Part shown: in pieces, positions 4,921 to 6,058 of the stretch
Numbering within the stretch: the first letter of the stretch is position 1
Layout: each line of letters starts with the position of its first letter
Source: Chloroflexota bacterium
GTDB taxonomy: Bacteria > Chloroflexota > Anaerolineae > Anaerolineales > UBA4823
DNA: 6,058 bases
Assembly (NCBI GenBank): GCA_021849525.1
Contig: JAJZSS010000119.1
Location: forward strand, 1-6,058
Direction: 5' to 3'
Notes under the pieces: model-generated
The model's input: only the letters and a program-made list of their open reading frames with translations
What the model was told of the DNA's origin: nothing
Databases searched by the model: none
Program-made: the position numbers and the translations under genes

Positions 4921-6058
4921 ATGTTGTGGATAACCAACGCCCATATTATTACGCTGGACGCAAACCAGCCTGACAGCCGCGCCTTATTGATCGACAGGGG
5001 GCGGGTAGTTGCGATTGGAGAAGCCGCGGACCGCCTGGCAGGGGAGATGAACCGGGTTGAGAAGCTGGACATGGGTGGGCGGACGATCCTGCCAGGTTTG
5101 ACCGATGCCCATATCCACCTCGAGCTGTATGCGCTGGGCCTGCAAAGGGTCGATTGCGAGACAGATACCAAGGCTGAATGCCTGCAGCGGGTGACTGAAC
5201 GGGCAGCCGCCAGCCCTCCCGGCGATTGGATCCTGGGGCATGGCTGGAATCAGAACGTCTGGGCAAATGGTTTTGGCAATCTGGCAGACCTGGATCAGGC
5301 GGCGCCTCACCATCCGGTTTATTTGACCGCCAAGTCGTATCACGCGGCCTGGGCGAACAGCACAGCTATGCGCCTGGCAAATCTCAGCGACACGAGCCCC
5401 GAGCCTACTGGCGGCAGCCTGGGACGGGATGCCCAGGGCAGGTTGAACGGGATCCTGTTCGAAAATGCCATGGGCCTGGTGGAGCGCACTATCCCCGAGC
5501 CGCAGATCGACCAGGTGGAAGCTGCGATCCAGTCGGCTTTGCCGGTATTCTGGCGCTTGGGTCTGACCGGAGTGCATGATTTTGACCGCCGGCGGTGCTT
5601 CATGGCGCTGCAAAATCTGCACCGGCGCGGCGAGCTTAAACTGCGGGTAATCAAAAGCATCCCTCTCGAGGAACTGCCTCATGCAGTCGCCCTGGGCCTG
5701 CAAAGCGGATTTGGGGACGAATTTCTCACCATCGGTTCCGTCAAAGGTTTTGCGGATGGCGCCCTGGGGCCTCAGACCGCGGCAATGCTGGCGCCGTATG
5801 AAAACAACCCCCAGAATCGGGGCATGCTGCTGCTGGACGCAGAAGAATTGTTCGAGCGCGGCCGCCCGGCAGTCGAAAACGGTCTCAGCCTGGCAGTTCA
5901 CGCCATCGGCGACCGCGCCAATCATGAAGTTCTGAAAGCCTACGCTCAGCTGCGCGCTGTCGAAGCCAGCTTACCCGGCTACAATCCGGAACACCGCCTG
6001 CGCCACCGCATCGAGCACGTCCAGGTGCTTCACCCCGAGGATGCCCGCCGCCTGGCAG
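4921..6058 (+). CDS. Amidohydrolase of the YtcJ/Amidohydrolase_3 family (3' end outside window)
   Basis: The frame stays open from ATG 4921 to the right edge (379 codons), so it is a 3'-truncated copy of a protein usually about 500-550 residues long. It belongs to the metal-dependent amidohydrolase superfamily: an N-terminal composite beta-sandwich part (ITNAHIITLDA..., DRGRVVAIG), metal-ligand DAHIHL at 62-67 (His64, His66), IGSVKGFADGALGPQTA at 271-287 (Lys275), VHAIGDRAN at 326-334 (His327, Asp331) and RIEHVQ at 363-368 (His366). These are the YtcJ-type signatures. Members hydrolyse varied amides or cyclic amides, and substrates cannot be inferred from sequence here. No signal peptide is seen. 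Placement 25 bp after parB, with AGGA at 4905-4908, suggests it is the distal gene of the operon, but a functional link to segregation is not implied. A 313-codon antisense frame over it is a shadow. Confidence 0.88.
   Translation, partial: MLWITNAHIITLDANQPDSRALLIDRGRVVAIGEAADRLAGEMNRVEKLDMGGRTILPGLTDAHIHLELYALGLQRVDCETDTKAECLQRVTERAAASPPGDWILGHGWNQNVWANGFGNLADLDQAAPHHPVYLTAKSYHAAWANSTAMRLANLSDTSPEPTGGSLGRDAQGRLNGILFENAMGLVERTIPEPQIDQVEAAIQSALPVFWRLGLTGVHDFDRRRCFMALQNLHRRGELKLRVIKSIPLEELPHAVALGLQSGFGDEFLTIGSVKGFADGALGPQTAAMLAPYENNPQNRGMLLLDAEELFERGRPAVENGLSLAVHAIGDRANHEVLKAYAQLRAVEASLPGYNPEHRLRHRIEHVQVLHPEDARRLA

Noticed and set aside
4984..5925. A 313-codon minus-strand open frame opposite the amidohydrolase gene
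   Set aside because: It lies wholly within a gene with clear family motifs and its translation shows no recognisable domain. Long antisense frames are common in GC-rich coding DNA.
1..6058. A mobile element, CRISPR array, tRNA or rRNA gene, toxin-antitoxin or defence system
   Set aside because: I looked for inverted-repeat ends, transposase motifs, regular repeats and RNA-gene signatures on both strands and saw none. The parAB genes look chromosomal (Soj/Spo0J type), not plasmid-type.

Overview
This is an ordinary stretch of bacterial chromosome, compact and GC-rich (roughly 60% by eye), with seven recognisable protein genes, one unidentified gene end and one divergent promoter region. The gene families (L19, MurI, ParA/Soj, ParB/Spo0J, YtcJ-type amidohydrolase, PfkB-type kinase) are bacterial. 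The style of the proteins and the order kinase-parA-parB-amidohydrolase suggest a Chloroflexota (Anaerolineae-like) genome. That placement is an impression from family resemblance, not something the window proves.

Left arm (1-1800). The 3' end of an unidentified + strand gene runs tail-to-tail into a two-gene minus-strand unit. That unit is a class I glutamine amidotransferase-like hydrolase of the PuuD/peptidase C26 type (978-1715) followed by glutamate racemase murI (145-981), joined by an ATGA stop/start overlap. One enzyme is predicted to act on gamma-glutamyl compounds and the other makes D-glutamate for peptidoglycan, so a shared glutamate theme is possible but not demonstrated.

Middle (1751-2376). 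rplS (ribosomal protein L19) is a single-gene minus-strand unit, with its own good extended -10 promoter, a leader of about 105 nt that begins with a perfect hairpin, and an intrinsic terminator. It is not embedded in the frequent rpsP-rimM-trmD-rplS arrangement. The 219-bp gap between rplS and the divergent kinase gene holds both promoters. The kinase -10 (TATAAT) lies only 6 bp before its ATG, which suggests a leaderless mRNA.

Right arm (2377-6058). Four + strand genes are packed with gaps of 8, 12 and 25 bp and probably form one operon: a short, divergent PfkB/ribokinase-family protein, the chromosome-segregation ATPase ParA, the CTP-dependent parS-binding protein ParB, and a YtcJ-like amidohydrolase that runs off the right edge. 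No canonical parS site was seen. I found no RNA gene, insertion sequence, CRISPR array, phage gene or defence system. The points most worth checking are the possible leaderless kinase/parAB operon, the kinase's missing family motifs, and the rplS leader hairpin.
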